From an uncultured Roseateles sp. (GTDB lineage: Bacteria; Pseudomonadota; Gammaproteobacteria; Burkholderiales; Burkholderiaceae_C): DNA of 64,000 bases. How positions within the stretch are numbered: position 1 is the stretch's first letter; the number at the start of each line of letters is the position of its first letter. The notes below the pieces were generated by a model. The model searched no databases and was not told the origin of the DNA. It saw only the letters and a list, made by a program, of their open reading frames with translations. This document shows positions 44,301 through 55,340 of this stretch, one piece after another. The stretch lies in assembly GCF_945956965.1 (NCBI RefSeq), contig NZ_CAMFJS010000001.1, positions 186,001 to 250,000 on the forward strand, read 5' to 3'. The position numbers were made by a program, and so were the translations under genes.

Positions 44301-44660
44301 GGCCTGGGCGCGCACTGGGAGATGTGGATGTTTGGCCTGGGTGGCATGAAGCCGCTGGAGGCCATTCGCACCGCCACCGCCAATCCCGCGCATTACCTGG
44401 GCCTGGACAAAGACCTGGGCTCGCTGGAAGTGGGCAAGCTGGCCGATATGGTCATCATCAGTGGCGACGTGCTGGCCGACATCCGCAATAGCGACAAGAT
44501 CAGCCATGTGATGCAAAACGGCCGCTTGTTCGAAGTGCCGACCATGAACGAGGTGGTGTCGCGCAGCAAGGCCCGCAAGCCCTTCTTCTTCGAAGGCAGC
44601 AATGCCAATGTCCCCATCGATGAAGAACTGATCGGCCACGGCCATGGTCATGGCGACTGA
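41337..44660 (+). CDS. Secreted TolB-propeller / amidohydrolase fusion
   Basis: A 1107-residue periplasmic or secreted enzyme. The signal peptide (SAIALATLSLALASGLSHAA) is followed by a beta-propeller of WD40/TolB type (~55-680) with repeated VSPDGK, FSPDGK and SPDGKYL blades. The amidohydrolase domain (~690-1090) begins IAITGARIATMKGDEVIEQG and has the metal motif DAHWHGG near residue 739. Also present are a conserved lysine in AISVKSYQQ, HTGIEH, and the closing NPAHYLGLDKDLGSLEVGKL. The C-terminus is histidine-rich (GHGHGHGD). The combination is common in Gram-negative secreted peptidase/amidohydrolase proteins; the substrate cannot be read from sequence. No strong ribosome site is seen before ATG 41337. 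Confidence 0.9.
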   Translation: MKTQFFAPSAIALATLSLALASGLSHAADNPEIKAPEPAASAAAKAWDVNKPPGTAKTVNIDTRSGTWMSVDVSPDGKTLVFDLLGDLYTLPISGGEAKPLTHSIAWEHQARFSPDGKQIAFISDAGGGDNVWVMNADGSNPHAISKEDYRLLNNPVWHPNGKYIAARKHYTGTRSAGSGEIWLYHVDAPSASNKGVQLNEKPNWQKDLGEPALSPDGKYLYYSHDTTPGKTFEYNKDSNKEIFKIFRQDLSDGSVEPFVQGAGGAIRPTPSPDGKYLAFVRRVRNQSTLFLKDLQTGVERAAWGGLERDLQEAWSVYGVYPSFAWTPDAKQIVVWAQGKLWRVDPFKTASGDKADGKQAVEIPFHVKDTREVREALRFGQEVAPEQFGVKQLRWVNVSPDGKRVVYSALGQLYLKDLPDGTPKRITAQNEAFEFFPSFSRDGRELVYVSWNDEKLGSVRKRDLASGRETVLTPTPGKYLAPQFSPDGKTVAFVKEKGGYLTSPWHGLENGVFIVASDGKSAPKRISKSGETPQFGASSDAVFITRSSMSSEVDSQQKLIRISLDDRSETEVAKGEFVSQFSVSPDGRWLGFVERAHAFVTPLPMVGKSINVGPKMDGLPVRKLDVNAGEMMHWSGDSQRVHFAYGDELFTTTLASTDKPVATGQKIGFKQISDKPSGKIAITGARIATMKGDEVIEQGVIVVEGNRIAAIGTAAQVQIPADAKRVDASGKTIIPGLIDAHWHGGMAESEIIPQQSWINYASLAFGLTTIHDPSNRNGDIFSQAELQRAGRVVGPRIYSTGSILYGAKASVTAVVNNLDDALTHLKRQQAAGAISVKSYQQPRREQRQQVIEAARQTSMMVVPEGGSLFQHNMGMIVDGHTGIEHALPLAEVYDDVTQLWTQTQVGYTPTLNVAYGGLDGEHYWYARTDVWKHPILSQFVPRTVLEARSVRRPTAPEEDFNVLRVAKTATALQRAGVHANIGAHGQREGLGAHWEMWMFGLGGMKPLEAIRTATANPAHYLGLDKDLGSLEVGKLADMVIISGDVLADIRNSDKISHVMQNGRLFEVPTMNEVVSRSKARKPFFFEGSNANVPIDEELIGHGHGHGD

Positions 44661-44676
44661 GCAAGGCGGGCCGCAC

Positions 44677-45138
44677 ATGGGCAAGTCCGACATCCTCTTT
44701 CGCCAAGCCCTCGCCGAAGACGCGGCCGAGTGCGTACGCATTCGCGGCCTGACGCGTGAGAACGCGGCGTCCGCGGCGCGGCTGGCGGAGCTGGGTGTCA
44801 CCGTGGCCTCCTGGGGCGAACAGATCCGCTCGGGCCAGCTGCCCGGTCATCTGGCCCTGCACCAAGGCCAGCTGGTCGGCTACTGCTTCGGTGACGTTCG
44901 CAGTGGCGAGGTGGTGGTGCTGGCCCTCTTGCCCGAATTTGAGGGCATGGGCCTGGGCAAGCTGCTGCTGCACAAGGTCATGGCGGAGCTGCGCAGCCAT
45001 GGCCACCAGCGGCTTTTCCTGGGCTGCTCGGACGACCCGGCCTCACGCTCCTACGGCTTCTACCGTCACCTGGGCTGGCGCTCCACCGGCCAACGTGACG
45101 GCCTGGGCGACGAGATGCTGGAGCATGTATTGAATTGA
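44677..45138 (+). CDS. GNAT family N-acetyltransferase
   Basis: About 153 residues with the GNAT fold: an N-terminal ILFRQALAEDAAECVRIRG, a central strand GEVVVLALLPEFEGMGLGKL containing the acetyl-CoA P-loop (Q/R-x-x-G-x-G/A variant EFEGMGLGK), and a C-terminal GCSDDPASRSYGFYRHLGW. ATG 44677 has AAGG about 10 bases upstream. In-frame ATGs at 44644 and 44650 would overlap the amidohydrolase end and are possible. The substrate is unknown. It is probably co-transcribed with the amidohydrolase. Confidence 0.85.
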   Translation: MGKSDILFRQALAEDAAECVRIRGLTRENAASAARLAELGVTVASWGEQIRSGQLPGHLALHQGQLVGYCFGDVRSGEVVVLALLPEFEGMGLGKLLLHKVMAELRSHGHQRLFLGCSDDPASRSYGFYRHLGWRSTGQRDGLGDEMLEHVLN

Positions 45139-45235
45139 TTCTGGGCACTCGTCACAGTTGGTGACGGCAAGCGCAGGGCTGCTTTCTAAGCTTCAGACAC
45201 CAAGCATCTCGCTTGATGAAGCCCAGGAGAGTCCC

Positions 45236-46930
45236 ATGCGCAAGCAGTATTCCCTCGCCATCAGCCTGCTCGCCGCTGCCGCCCTCGCGGCTTGCGGCGG
45301 AGGCTCTGGTGTCAATGAAACGCCAGTTGCAGAAGCCCCCGCACCTTCACCTGCGGTCACACCCAGCACGCTCACGCTGACGGGCACTGCCGCCAAGGGC
45401 GCGGCCCTCGCAGCAGCCACGGTCAAAGTCAAATGCGCCACCGGCACGGACAAAACCGAAACCAAGGCCGACGGCAGCTACAGCCTGACGCTGACGGGCG
45501 CCACCCTGCCCTGCGCCCTTGAAGTGACGGGCACCGAAGGCAGCGTATTTCATTCGGTGGTGCCAGGCAGCGGCGGCAGCGGCAGCTACACCGCCAACAT
45601 CACGCCGCTGACCACCATGATGGTCGCCCAGTTGGCTGGCGCTGCACCGGCCAACTACTTTGCCGATTTCGGCAGCAACACCGCAGTGAGCCCCGCCGCC
45701 GTGAGCCAAGCGCTCGACTACATCAAGAAGGCAGTGGCCAGCATCACTGACCTCGGCAGCATGAACCCGCTGAGCGACGCGCTGGTGCTCGGCAATGCCT
45801 TGGATCAAAAAACAGACGCGGTGATGAGCGCACTGACAAGCGCCAAGCTGACATTGCAAGACGTCACCAACAATATCGCCAGCAACCCGGCAGCCCCGGC
45901 CGTGCTCACCACCCCACTGGCGCCCGCCGCCAGCACATGCGCCTGGCTCAAGAGCGGCAAGTTCCGCATGATCAACCCCGCCGAGCCCGACCCCAAATGG
46001 CGCCACCATGTGCTGAGCATTGATGCGACGGCCCTGCAGGCCACCGATCAAGACGGCGTCAAACTGAGCTTTGAAGACAAGGGCAAATGTCTGTTTGCCG
46101 TGACCGGAAGTTCAGACGGCAGCGCCACCGGCGTCCAGGTGATGGTGTCCAGCGGCGGCATTTTGCTTGGCCACAACCAGCCCACGGTCAAGGACCCGCG
46201 AACACTCGCCGTGGGTCTGCCCGAACAGAGCCTGCCGCTGGCGGAGATGGCGGGCACATGGTCGATTGCCTTCTGGGACAAGCAAAACTCAAATGCCACC
46301 ACCAATGGCCCGGTGGCCCTGCTTGGCGAGGTTGAGATCGACACCAAGGGCGTCATCACCAGCAACAAGGACTGCATAGGCATCCAGGCCTGCACGGCCG
46401 TTGCCGGCCCATCGACCACGGTGAGCAGCAATAGTGCCGGCGGCTTCGATCTCAGCGAGGGCGGCAGCAAGCTCGGACGGCTATTCCTCTACAAATCCCT
46501 GAGTGGCCAAGCCGTTTTCATTTTCGTCACCGAGGAAGGCAACTGGGGCGTTGGCACCCGCAAGCAGGCCCTGCCGGCAGCCTTGCCCGCCCTTGGCACG
46601 GTGAGCCATTACCGCGAAGTCACCCTGTCAGGCAGTGGCATCAGTGATGTGCGTGAAGACAGCAACACCGTCACCGCCATTGATGCCGGCAGCCGAAGCG
46701 TTTCTCGCTTGCGCGCCAGCGATCAGCGCGGCGACAGCTATGTCTACGACAAACCCCGCGACGGCCTGCGCTATCGGGCGCCCAATAGCTGCACCTTTGC
46801 AGGCGTGCCCGGTAATTGCGCCGAAGTCGTCGGGCTGCCACTGCAAGGCATGGGCATCAACCTGAGCCTGTCGACCGTGCTGACACCCTCCTCGGCCTTC
46901 TTCAACATCACGGTGGGCAAGCCGGATTGA
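45236..46930 (+). CDS. Large lipoprotein of unknown function
   Basis: A 564-residue protein with AGGAGAG before ATG 45236. The N-terminus MRKQYSLAISLLAAAALAAC is a lipoprotein signal with lipobox LAAC and a Gly/Ser spacer. Residues ~40-115 look like a carboxypeptidase-regulatory/Ig-like domain (GTAAKGAALAAATVKVKC, ADGSYSLTLTGATLPCALEV). The rest is beta-rich with a few cysteines (STCAWLKSGKF, CIGIQACTAV, NSCTFAGVPGNCAE) that may pair. I recognise no named family for the large C-terminal part. It is expected to be anchored in the outer membrane. Confidence 0.82.
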   Translation: MRKQYSLAISLLAAAALAACGGGSGVNETPVAEAPAPSPAVTPSTLTLTGTAAKGAALAAATVKVKCATGTDKTETKADGSYSLTLTGATLPCALEVTGTEGSVFHSVVPGSGGSGSYTANITPLTTMMVAQLAGAAPANYFADFGSNTAVSPAAVSQALDYIKKAVASITDLGSMNPLSDALVLGNALDQKTDAVMSALTSAKLTLQDVTNNIASNPAAPAVLTTPLAPAASTCAWLKSGKFRMINPAEPDPKWRHHVLSIDATALQATDQDGVKLSFEDKGKCLFAVTGSSDGSATGVQVMVSSGGILLGHNQPTVKDPRTLAVGLPEQSLPLAEMAGTWSIAFWDKQNSNATTNGPVALLGEVEIDTKGVITSNKDCIGIQACTAVAGPSTTVSSNSAGGFDLSEGGSKLGRLFLYKSLSGQAVFIFVTEEGNWGVGTRKQALPAALPALGTVSHYREVTLSGSGISDVREDSNTVTAIDAGSRSVSRLRASDQRGDSYVYDKPRDGLRYRAPNSCTFAGVPGNCAEVVGLPLQGMGINLSLSTVLTPSSAFFNITVGKPD

Positions 46931-46939
46931 TGTCGGTGC

Positions 46940-46976
46940 AGAGCGGCCCATTGCTCGGCTGGGCCGCTCTGTTTCT
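46940..46976 (+). terminator. Rho-independent terminator after the lipoprotein gene
   Basis: An 11-bp perfect stem, AGAGCGGCCCA with TGGGCCGCTCT, a 9-base loop, and then GTTTCT. It starts 10 bases after the stop codon. Confidence 0.8.
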
Positions 46977-47157
46977 AGCCATGCCGTGTTGCTAAACAAG
47001 AGAGTGCCACCTACCCTGCGAACCGCCACGCGCTCGCTGGGCAGGTGCCACCAAGACTCAGCGCGCACCCTCGAAAATTGCCTATTCGCCCCATGCCTGG
47101 CGCCAGCCTGAGCGCGAAAACGCGCAAAAACCGCCGCCCGCTTCGCAAAAGCATGGC

Positions 47158-47163
47158 TACAAT
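47158..47163 (+). promoter_or_regulatory. Probable -10 box of the glycine operon
   Basis: TACAAT, directly upstream of the first glycine aptamer, in the context GGCTACAATCCGCCCC that resembles many betaproteobacterial promoters. The -35 region is weak. The 180 bases between the preceding terminator and here hold nothing else I can recognise. Confidence 0.45.
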
Positions 47164-47167
47164 CCGC

Positions 47168-47422
47168 CCCGTCAGGAGAGAGCTTTCTAGCGAAAGCCGC
47201 CGAAGGCGCAGTGGCACTGGTGATCCCACGCTGCGAACGCTCAGGCAAAAGGACTGACAAAACGCTCAAAACCGGGCGTTCCTCACTGGAGAGAGATGGG
47301 TCTTTGAGCCCATCCACTGAAGGGGCAAGCTGCGGGCGATATGCCGGCGGCCAATCTCTCAAGTAAAGCGGACAGCGAGGGCATAACCCCACCCAAGATG
47401 GGTGGGCCATTTATCGCCCTCG
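47168..47422 (+). promoter_or_regulatory. Tandem glycine riboswitch with hairpin expression platform
   Basis: Aptamer I spans about 47171-47258 and shows the conserved GGAGAG, GCCGCCGAAGG and CTCAGGCAAAAGGACTG. A short linker leads to aptamer II (about 47281-47380) with GGAGAGAG, ACTGAAGGGGCAAG and AATCTCTCAAGTAAAGCGGAC; its last element deviates from the usual CAGGCAAAAGGAC. A nested hairpin follows: an outer helix of CGAGGGC-ATAA (47376-47386) with TTAT-C-GCCCTCG (47411-47422) encloses CCCACCC/GGGTGGG. It has no U-run and ends 15 bases before the gcvT ATG, so control is probably translational or Rho-linked. Glycine riboswitches normally turn on gcv genes when glycine is bound. Confidence 0.92.
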
Positions 47423-47437
47423 ACCGAGTACCGCACC

Positions 47438-48553
47438 ATGTCCGCCGACCTTCTCAAGACCCCCCTGCACGCTTTGCATCTCGAACTCGGCGCCAAAATG
47501 GTGCCCTTCGGTGGCTACGACATGCCCGTGCAATACCCGGCCGGCGTGATGGCCGAACACAAGCACACCCGCGCTGCCGCCGGCCTGTTTGACGTCTCCC
47601 ACATGGGCCAGGTGCTCCTCAAGGGTGCCAATGCTGCCGCCGCACTTGAAACCCTCGTTCCAGTCGACGTGATCGACCTGGACCTCTTCAAGCAGCGCTA
47701 CGCCCTGTTCACCAATGAAGCCGGCGGCATCCTCGACGATTTGATGATTGCCCGCCGCCCCGACGACCTGTTCGTGGTCGTCAACGCCGGCTGCAAGGTG
47801 CAAGACATCGCGCACATGCAAGCCAAGATCGGCGGCCAGTGCGAAGTGATTCCGCTGCCCGATCAAGCCCTGCTGGCCCTGCAAGGCCCGCAAGCCGTGA
47901 CCGCGTTGTCGCGTCTGAACCCCGATGTGGCCAAGCTGACCTTCATGACCGGCGGCTTCTTCAATCTGGACGGCATCGACACCTTCCTGACCCGCTCGGG
48001 CTATACCGGCGAAGACGGCTTCGAGATCTCGGTGCGCGGCGACCAAGCCGAGGCCCTGGCGCGCAAGCTGCTGGCTCAGCCGGAAGTCAAGCCCATCGGC
48101 CTGGGCGCGCGCGACTCGCTGCGCCTGGAAGCCGGCCTGTGCCTGTACGGCCATGACATCAATAGCGAGATCACGCCCGTCGAAGCTTCGCTGACTTGGG
48201 CGATCCAGAAGGTTCGTCGTGCCGGCGGCGCGCGTGCCGGTGGCTATCCCGGCGCAGCCGTGGTGGATCAGCAATTGGCTGAAGGCGCGGCAAAGAAGCG
48301 CGTCGGCCTGGTCAGCAGCGAGCGTATGCCGGTACGCGAAGGCGCCAAGCTGGTGGACGAGGCCGGTGTGGAAATCGGCGTGGTCACCAGCGGCACTTTG
48401 GGCCCCACGGTGGGCAAGCCGGTTGCCCTGGGCTATCTGGCCAAGAGCCACAGCGCCCTGGGCACGCAGGTCTACGCCATCGTGCGCGATAAGCGCACGC
48501 CCATGACCGTCAGCAGCACGCCCTTCACGCCCAACGGCTATTACCGCGGTTAA
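47438..48553 (+). CDS. gcvT: Glycine cleavage system T protein (aminomethyltransferase)
   Basis: A 371-residue T protein, the normal length. It transfers the methylene group from aminomethyl-lipoyl GcvH to tetrahydrofolate and releases ammonia. Visible family motifs: VPFGGYDMPVQYPAGVMAEH, the DVSHMGQ segment, RSGYTGEDGFEI, and LGARDSLRLEAGLCLYGHDI. ATG 47438 starts the natural LLKTPLHALHLELGAKM N-terminus; no strong ribosome site precedes it, in line with riboswitch control. It is first gene of gcvTHP-sdaA. Three 10-base tandem repeats overlap its stop codon. Confidence 0.97.
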   Translation: MSADLLKTPLHALHLELGAKMVPFGGYDMPVQYPAGVMAEHKHTRAAAGLFDVSHMGQVLLKGANAAAALETLVPVDVIDLDLFKQRYALFTNEAGGILDDLMIARRPDDLFVVVNAGCKVQDIAHMQAKIGGQCEVIPLPDQALLALQGPQAVTALSRLNPDVAKLTFMTGGFFNLDGIDTFLTRSGYTGEDGFEISVRGDQAEALARKLLAQPEVKPIGLGARDSLRLEAGLCLYGHDINSEITPVEASLTWAIQKVRRAGGARAGGYPGAAVVDQQLAEGAAKKRVGLVSSERMPVREGAKLVDEAGVEIGVVTSGTLGPTVGKPVALGYLAKSHSALGTQVYAIVRDKRTPMTVSSTPFTPNGYYRG

Positions 48554-48574
48554 TCGCGGGTAATCGCGGTTAAT
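48545..48574 (+). repeat. Three 10-bp tandem repeats over the gcvT stop codon
   Basis: CGCGGTTAAT, CGCGGGTAAT, CGCGGTTAAT in direct succession (one mismatch in the middle copy). The TAA at 48551-48553 lies in the first copy. The 10-base unit shifts the frame, so the repeats do not recreate the same stop. Confidence 0.85.
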
Positions 48575-48676
48575 TGAGGCGACGCGTAAGTAGCACTGAC
48601 GATTCGGGGCCCTCATTCAGCCGCCTTTTCAGCCGCGTTCAACGAGAATTCCATTTCACAAATTAACGGAGCCAGC

Positions 48677-49054
48677 ATGAGCAACATCAAGTACACCAAC
48701 GACCACGAGTGGGTCCAGATCGAAGCCGACAACATCGTCACCGTCGGCATCACCGTGCACGCGCAAGACGCGCTGGGAGATGTGGTGTTTGTGGACCTGC
48801 CCACGGTCGGCACGACCTTCGCGGCGCATGACGTGGCCGGTGTGGTCGAGTCGGTCAAGGCCGCCGCTGACGTGTACATGCCTGTTTCGGGCGAGATCAC
48901 CGAAGTCAACGAAGCCCTGCGCGACGACCCCGCCCTGGCCAACACCGACCCGCTCAAGGCCGGCTGGTTCTTCAAGGTCAAGCTCAGCAATGCCGCCGAG
49001 CTGGACAGCCTGATGGACGGCACCGCCTACGACGAATTGGTCAAGAACAGCTGA
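48677..49054 (+). CDS. gcvH: Glycine cleavage system H protein
   Basis: A 125-residue lipoyl carrier that shuttles the aminomethyl group between the P, T and L proteins. The lipoylated lysine is K61 in VVESVKAAAD. Other family motifs are KYTNDHEWV, GITVHAQDALGDVVFVDLP and the PLKAGWFFKV segment. An AACGGAG ribosome site precedes ATG 48677. It lies 123 bases after gcvT and 162 bases before gcvP, within the riboswitch-controlled operon. Confidence 0.97.
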   Translation: MSNIKYTNDHEWVQIEADNIVTVGITVHAQDALGDVVFVDLPTVGTTFAAHDVAGVVESVKAAADVYMPVSGEITEVNEALRDDPALANTDPLKAGWFFKVKLSNAAELDSLMDGTAYDELVKNS

Positions 49055-49216
49055 TTTTCAGCTTTTGGCTGGCCGGCGCACTGCCTTGCAGGGCCGCCGC
49101 CCAGCCACCGAACAAGCCTCTGCGCTTTTGTCGGCTTTCGCGGCAACGCGAATGCCCACCTCCCGAATGAATGGTCGGCCGGCGCCACAAGCCCGCGCCG
49201 TCCCCAAGGATTTGCC

Positions 49217-52111
<2,895 letters not shown>

Positions 52112-52162
52112 ATCACTGAGCAGGCTTGAGTTCAAGCGCTGCGCATTTTTTGCTCATTGACT

Positions 52163-52207
52163 AGCCGGCCGCGCCCTGTGTGATCCACTGCGCCGCCGGC
52201 TTTTTTT
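52163..52207 (+). terminator. Intrinsic terminator between gcvP and sdaA
   Basis: The stem AGCCGGC-C-GCGC pairs with GCGC-C-GCCGGCT around a 15-base loop and is followed by a run of seven T. It should lower read-through from gcvP into sdaA, or sdaA may have its own start site. Confidence 0.75.
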
Positions 52208-52237
52208 GAACCTCACACATCCATCCGAGGAGGCCTC

Positions 52238-53629
<1,392 letters not shown>

Positions 53630-53680
53630 GAACCGCAAAGCGCTCGCCGCCCCGCGTCGGCTGAGCCGTCCGGGCCGGCT

Positions 53681-54442
53681 TCAGCGCCCCAGCGGCGGCT
53701 GGTCTTTGGGCAACCAGCGCTTGTAGATGGCGGCAAAGCTGCCGTCGCGCTTCATTGCCTCAAGTTGATCGGCCCAGGCCTTCACCAAAGCATCGGGTGT
53801 GTCTTTGGAAAAAGCGATATAGCCCTGAGAGCTGGCATAGGTGTAGACCGTGTCCACCGACTCCTCCGGCACGCCCGCCTGCGCCATGATGCCGGGCATG
53901 GACTGGCGCTCGGTGGCATACAAGGGCGCGCGTTTGGCCAGCAGCATGCGCAGCGCGGTCACCGGGTCGCTGACGGGCACCAGGTTCTTGAAGCCCAGGC
54001 TCGTCAGCTCCTCGGCGGTGTACCAGTCCCGCACCACCAACACCGATTCGAAGCGCTTGGCATCGTCGAGGCTGCGCAATCGCATGCCTCCCTGGGCTGG
54101 CGCGTAGATCGCGCTGTAGAAGGTCACCACCGGCCCCACCCACTTGAAGAGGGGCTCACGCACCGGGGTCCGCGCCATGGTGAACAAGGCAATCTGGCCC
54201 GGCCCTTGAACCTCGCGATAAGCACGGCTCCAGGGCATGAACTCAATGCTTTGGCGCTGCCCGAGGCGTCGTTGGATCTCTTCCACCACTTCAACGCCCA
54301 GCCCCTTGGCAACGCCGTTTTGAGTGAAGGTGATGGGCGGAAACTCCTCACTGAGCAGCCTCAGACTTGCGGCCTGAGACAAGGCGGGAAGCGGCGCGCT
54401 CAGGCCTAGCCCAAAGCAAAACAACAAGGGAAGCAAGCGCAT
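53681..54442 (-). CDS. Periplasmic substrate-binding protein (family 3-like)
   Basis: A 253-residue protein with a signal peptide (RLLPLLFCFGLGLSAPLPALSQA) and a single SBP_bac_3-type domain. The opening LRLLSEEFPPITFTQNGVAK and the segment GLGVEVVEEIQRRLGQRQS are typical, as is the amino-acid-type site region FMPWSRAYREVQGPGQIALF. The end KRDGSFAAIYKRWLPKDQPP is the usual family closure. No ABC permease or ATPase is adjacent, so it may be an orphan sensor or binding protein. It is convergent with sdaA (51-base gap). Confidence 0.85.
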   Translation of the reverse strand: MRLLPLLFCFGLGLSAPLPALSQAASLRLLSEEFPPITFTQNGVAKGLGVEVVEEIQRRLGQRQSIEFMPWSRAYREVQGPGQIALFTMARTPVREPLFKWVGPVVTFYSAIYAPAQGGMRLRSLDDAKRFESVLVVRDWYTAEELTSLGFKNLVPVSDPVTALRMLLAKRAPLYATERQSMPGIMAQAGVPEESVDTVYTYASSQGYIAFSKDTPDALVKAWADQLEAMKRDGSFAAIYKRWLPKDQPPLGR

Positions 54443-54743
54443 GGCACACCTGGAAGAGCAGTCCTGGGCATCTTAGGTCGGTTCATCAAGCACTGGTGCG
54501 CAGCGGGGCAAAGCGAAATGCTGCCCGCTGCCAATTTAGGCGCAGTTCAGCGCCGTTCACCGCAGTCCGCAGAAGAGCGCCGCCTTGGCTGAGTTCATCG
54601 GCTGAGGTGGCCGTGCCCCTAGGGAGAAGCCCTTGGGGCCACGCCAAGCCAATCACCCTGGCTTAGCATGCGGCATCTCAGCCCTCAGTCAAGCACGGCA
54701 ACGGTCTTCGCCATTTGCTGCTCGACATGAAAAGGAAGACGCA
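54443..54743. other. Divergent intergenic region between the binding-protein and SRPBCC genes
   Basis: About 300 bases without a gene. The only structure seen is a short hairpin, GCCCCTAGGG with CCCTTGGGGC, near 54613-54640, with no T-run. I found no convincing promoter boxes. AAGGA before ATG 54744 is the ribosome site of the next gene. Confidence 0.5.
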
Positions 54744-55271
54744 ATGCTCAAGAAAATTGGCCTCGCCCTGGTGGCCCTCATCGCCGGCCTGCTGGTGTTC
54801 ACCCTCACCCGGCCCAATGACTTCCGGGTGCAGCGGGAGATCGTGATCCAGGCGCCGCCAGAGAAGCTCTTGCCCTTGCTGACCGATTTCCAGAAGTTCG
54901 GGCTCTGGTCACCCTGGGAACATCTGGACCCCGCCATGCAGCGTGACTTCAGCGGCCCAGCCAGCGGCGTTGGCGCGGTCTATGCCTGGAAGGGCAATGA
55001 CGAGGTCGGCAAGGGCCGCATGGAAATCCTTTCGGTCAGCGCGGACAAGGTCGTCGTCAAGCTTGATTTCCTGAGCCCCTTCGAGGCCCACAACACGGCC
55101 GAGTACACCCTGAGCCGCCAGGGCGAGGCCACCAAGATGAGCTGGGCCATGTACGGCCCGGCCAATTTCGTGACCAAGCTGATGGGCGTCTTCATCAGCA
55201 TGGATTCGATGGTGGGCAAGGACTTCGAAAAAGGCCTCAAGCAGATCAAGGAAGTGGCTGAGAAGCCCTGA
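54744..55271 (+). CDS. SRPBCC family protein (polyketide cyclase-like fold)
   Basis: A 175-residue protein with an N-terminal membrane or signal helix (KKIGLALVALIAGLLVFTL) and an SRPBCC/START-like lipid-binding fold: FRVQREIVIQAPPEKLLPLL, the FGLWSPWEHLDPAMQRDF segment typical of this family, and a C-terminal helix FEKGLKQIKEVAEKP. The start at ATG 54744 is supported by AAGGA at good spacing. It probably binds a hydrophobic ligand in the periplasm; the ligand is unknown. Confidence 0.85.
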   Translation: MLKKIGLALVALIAGLLVFTLTRPNDFRVQREIVIQAPPEKLLPLLTDFQKFGLWSPWEHLDPAMQRDFSGPASGVGAVYAWKGNDEVGKGRMEILSVSADKVVVKLDFLSPFEAHNTAEYTLSRQGEATKMSWAMYGPANFVTKLMGVFISMDSMVGKDFEKGLKQIKEVAEKP

Positions 55272-55284
55272 GACCGCAAGAAGA

Positions 55285-55314
55285 AAGCCCTGCGGTCGGA
55301 AGGCCGCAGGGCTT
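55285..55314. terminator. Bidirectional terminator between SRPBCC and RND genes
   Basis: An 11-bp perfect stem, AAGCCCTGCGG with CCGCAGGGCTT, between two convergent genes. A T-rich tail (TCTTCTT) follows on the minus strand; on the plus strand only GGCTTAG follows, so it is stronger leftward. Confidence 0.7.
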
Positions 55315-55340
55315 GGCTTAGCTTGACTTAAGCGCCGTCT

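Noticed and set aside
41676-44801. A 1041-codon open frame antisense to the amidohydrolase gene
   Set aside because: It is a stop-free shadow caused by high GC and biased third positions; its translation is rich in His, Ala, Gly and Arg without any recognisable domain, while the opposite strand encodes a full enzyme.
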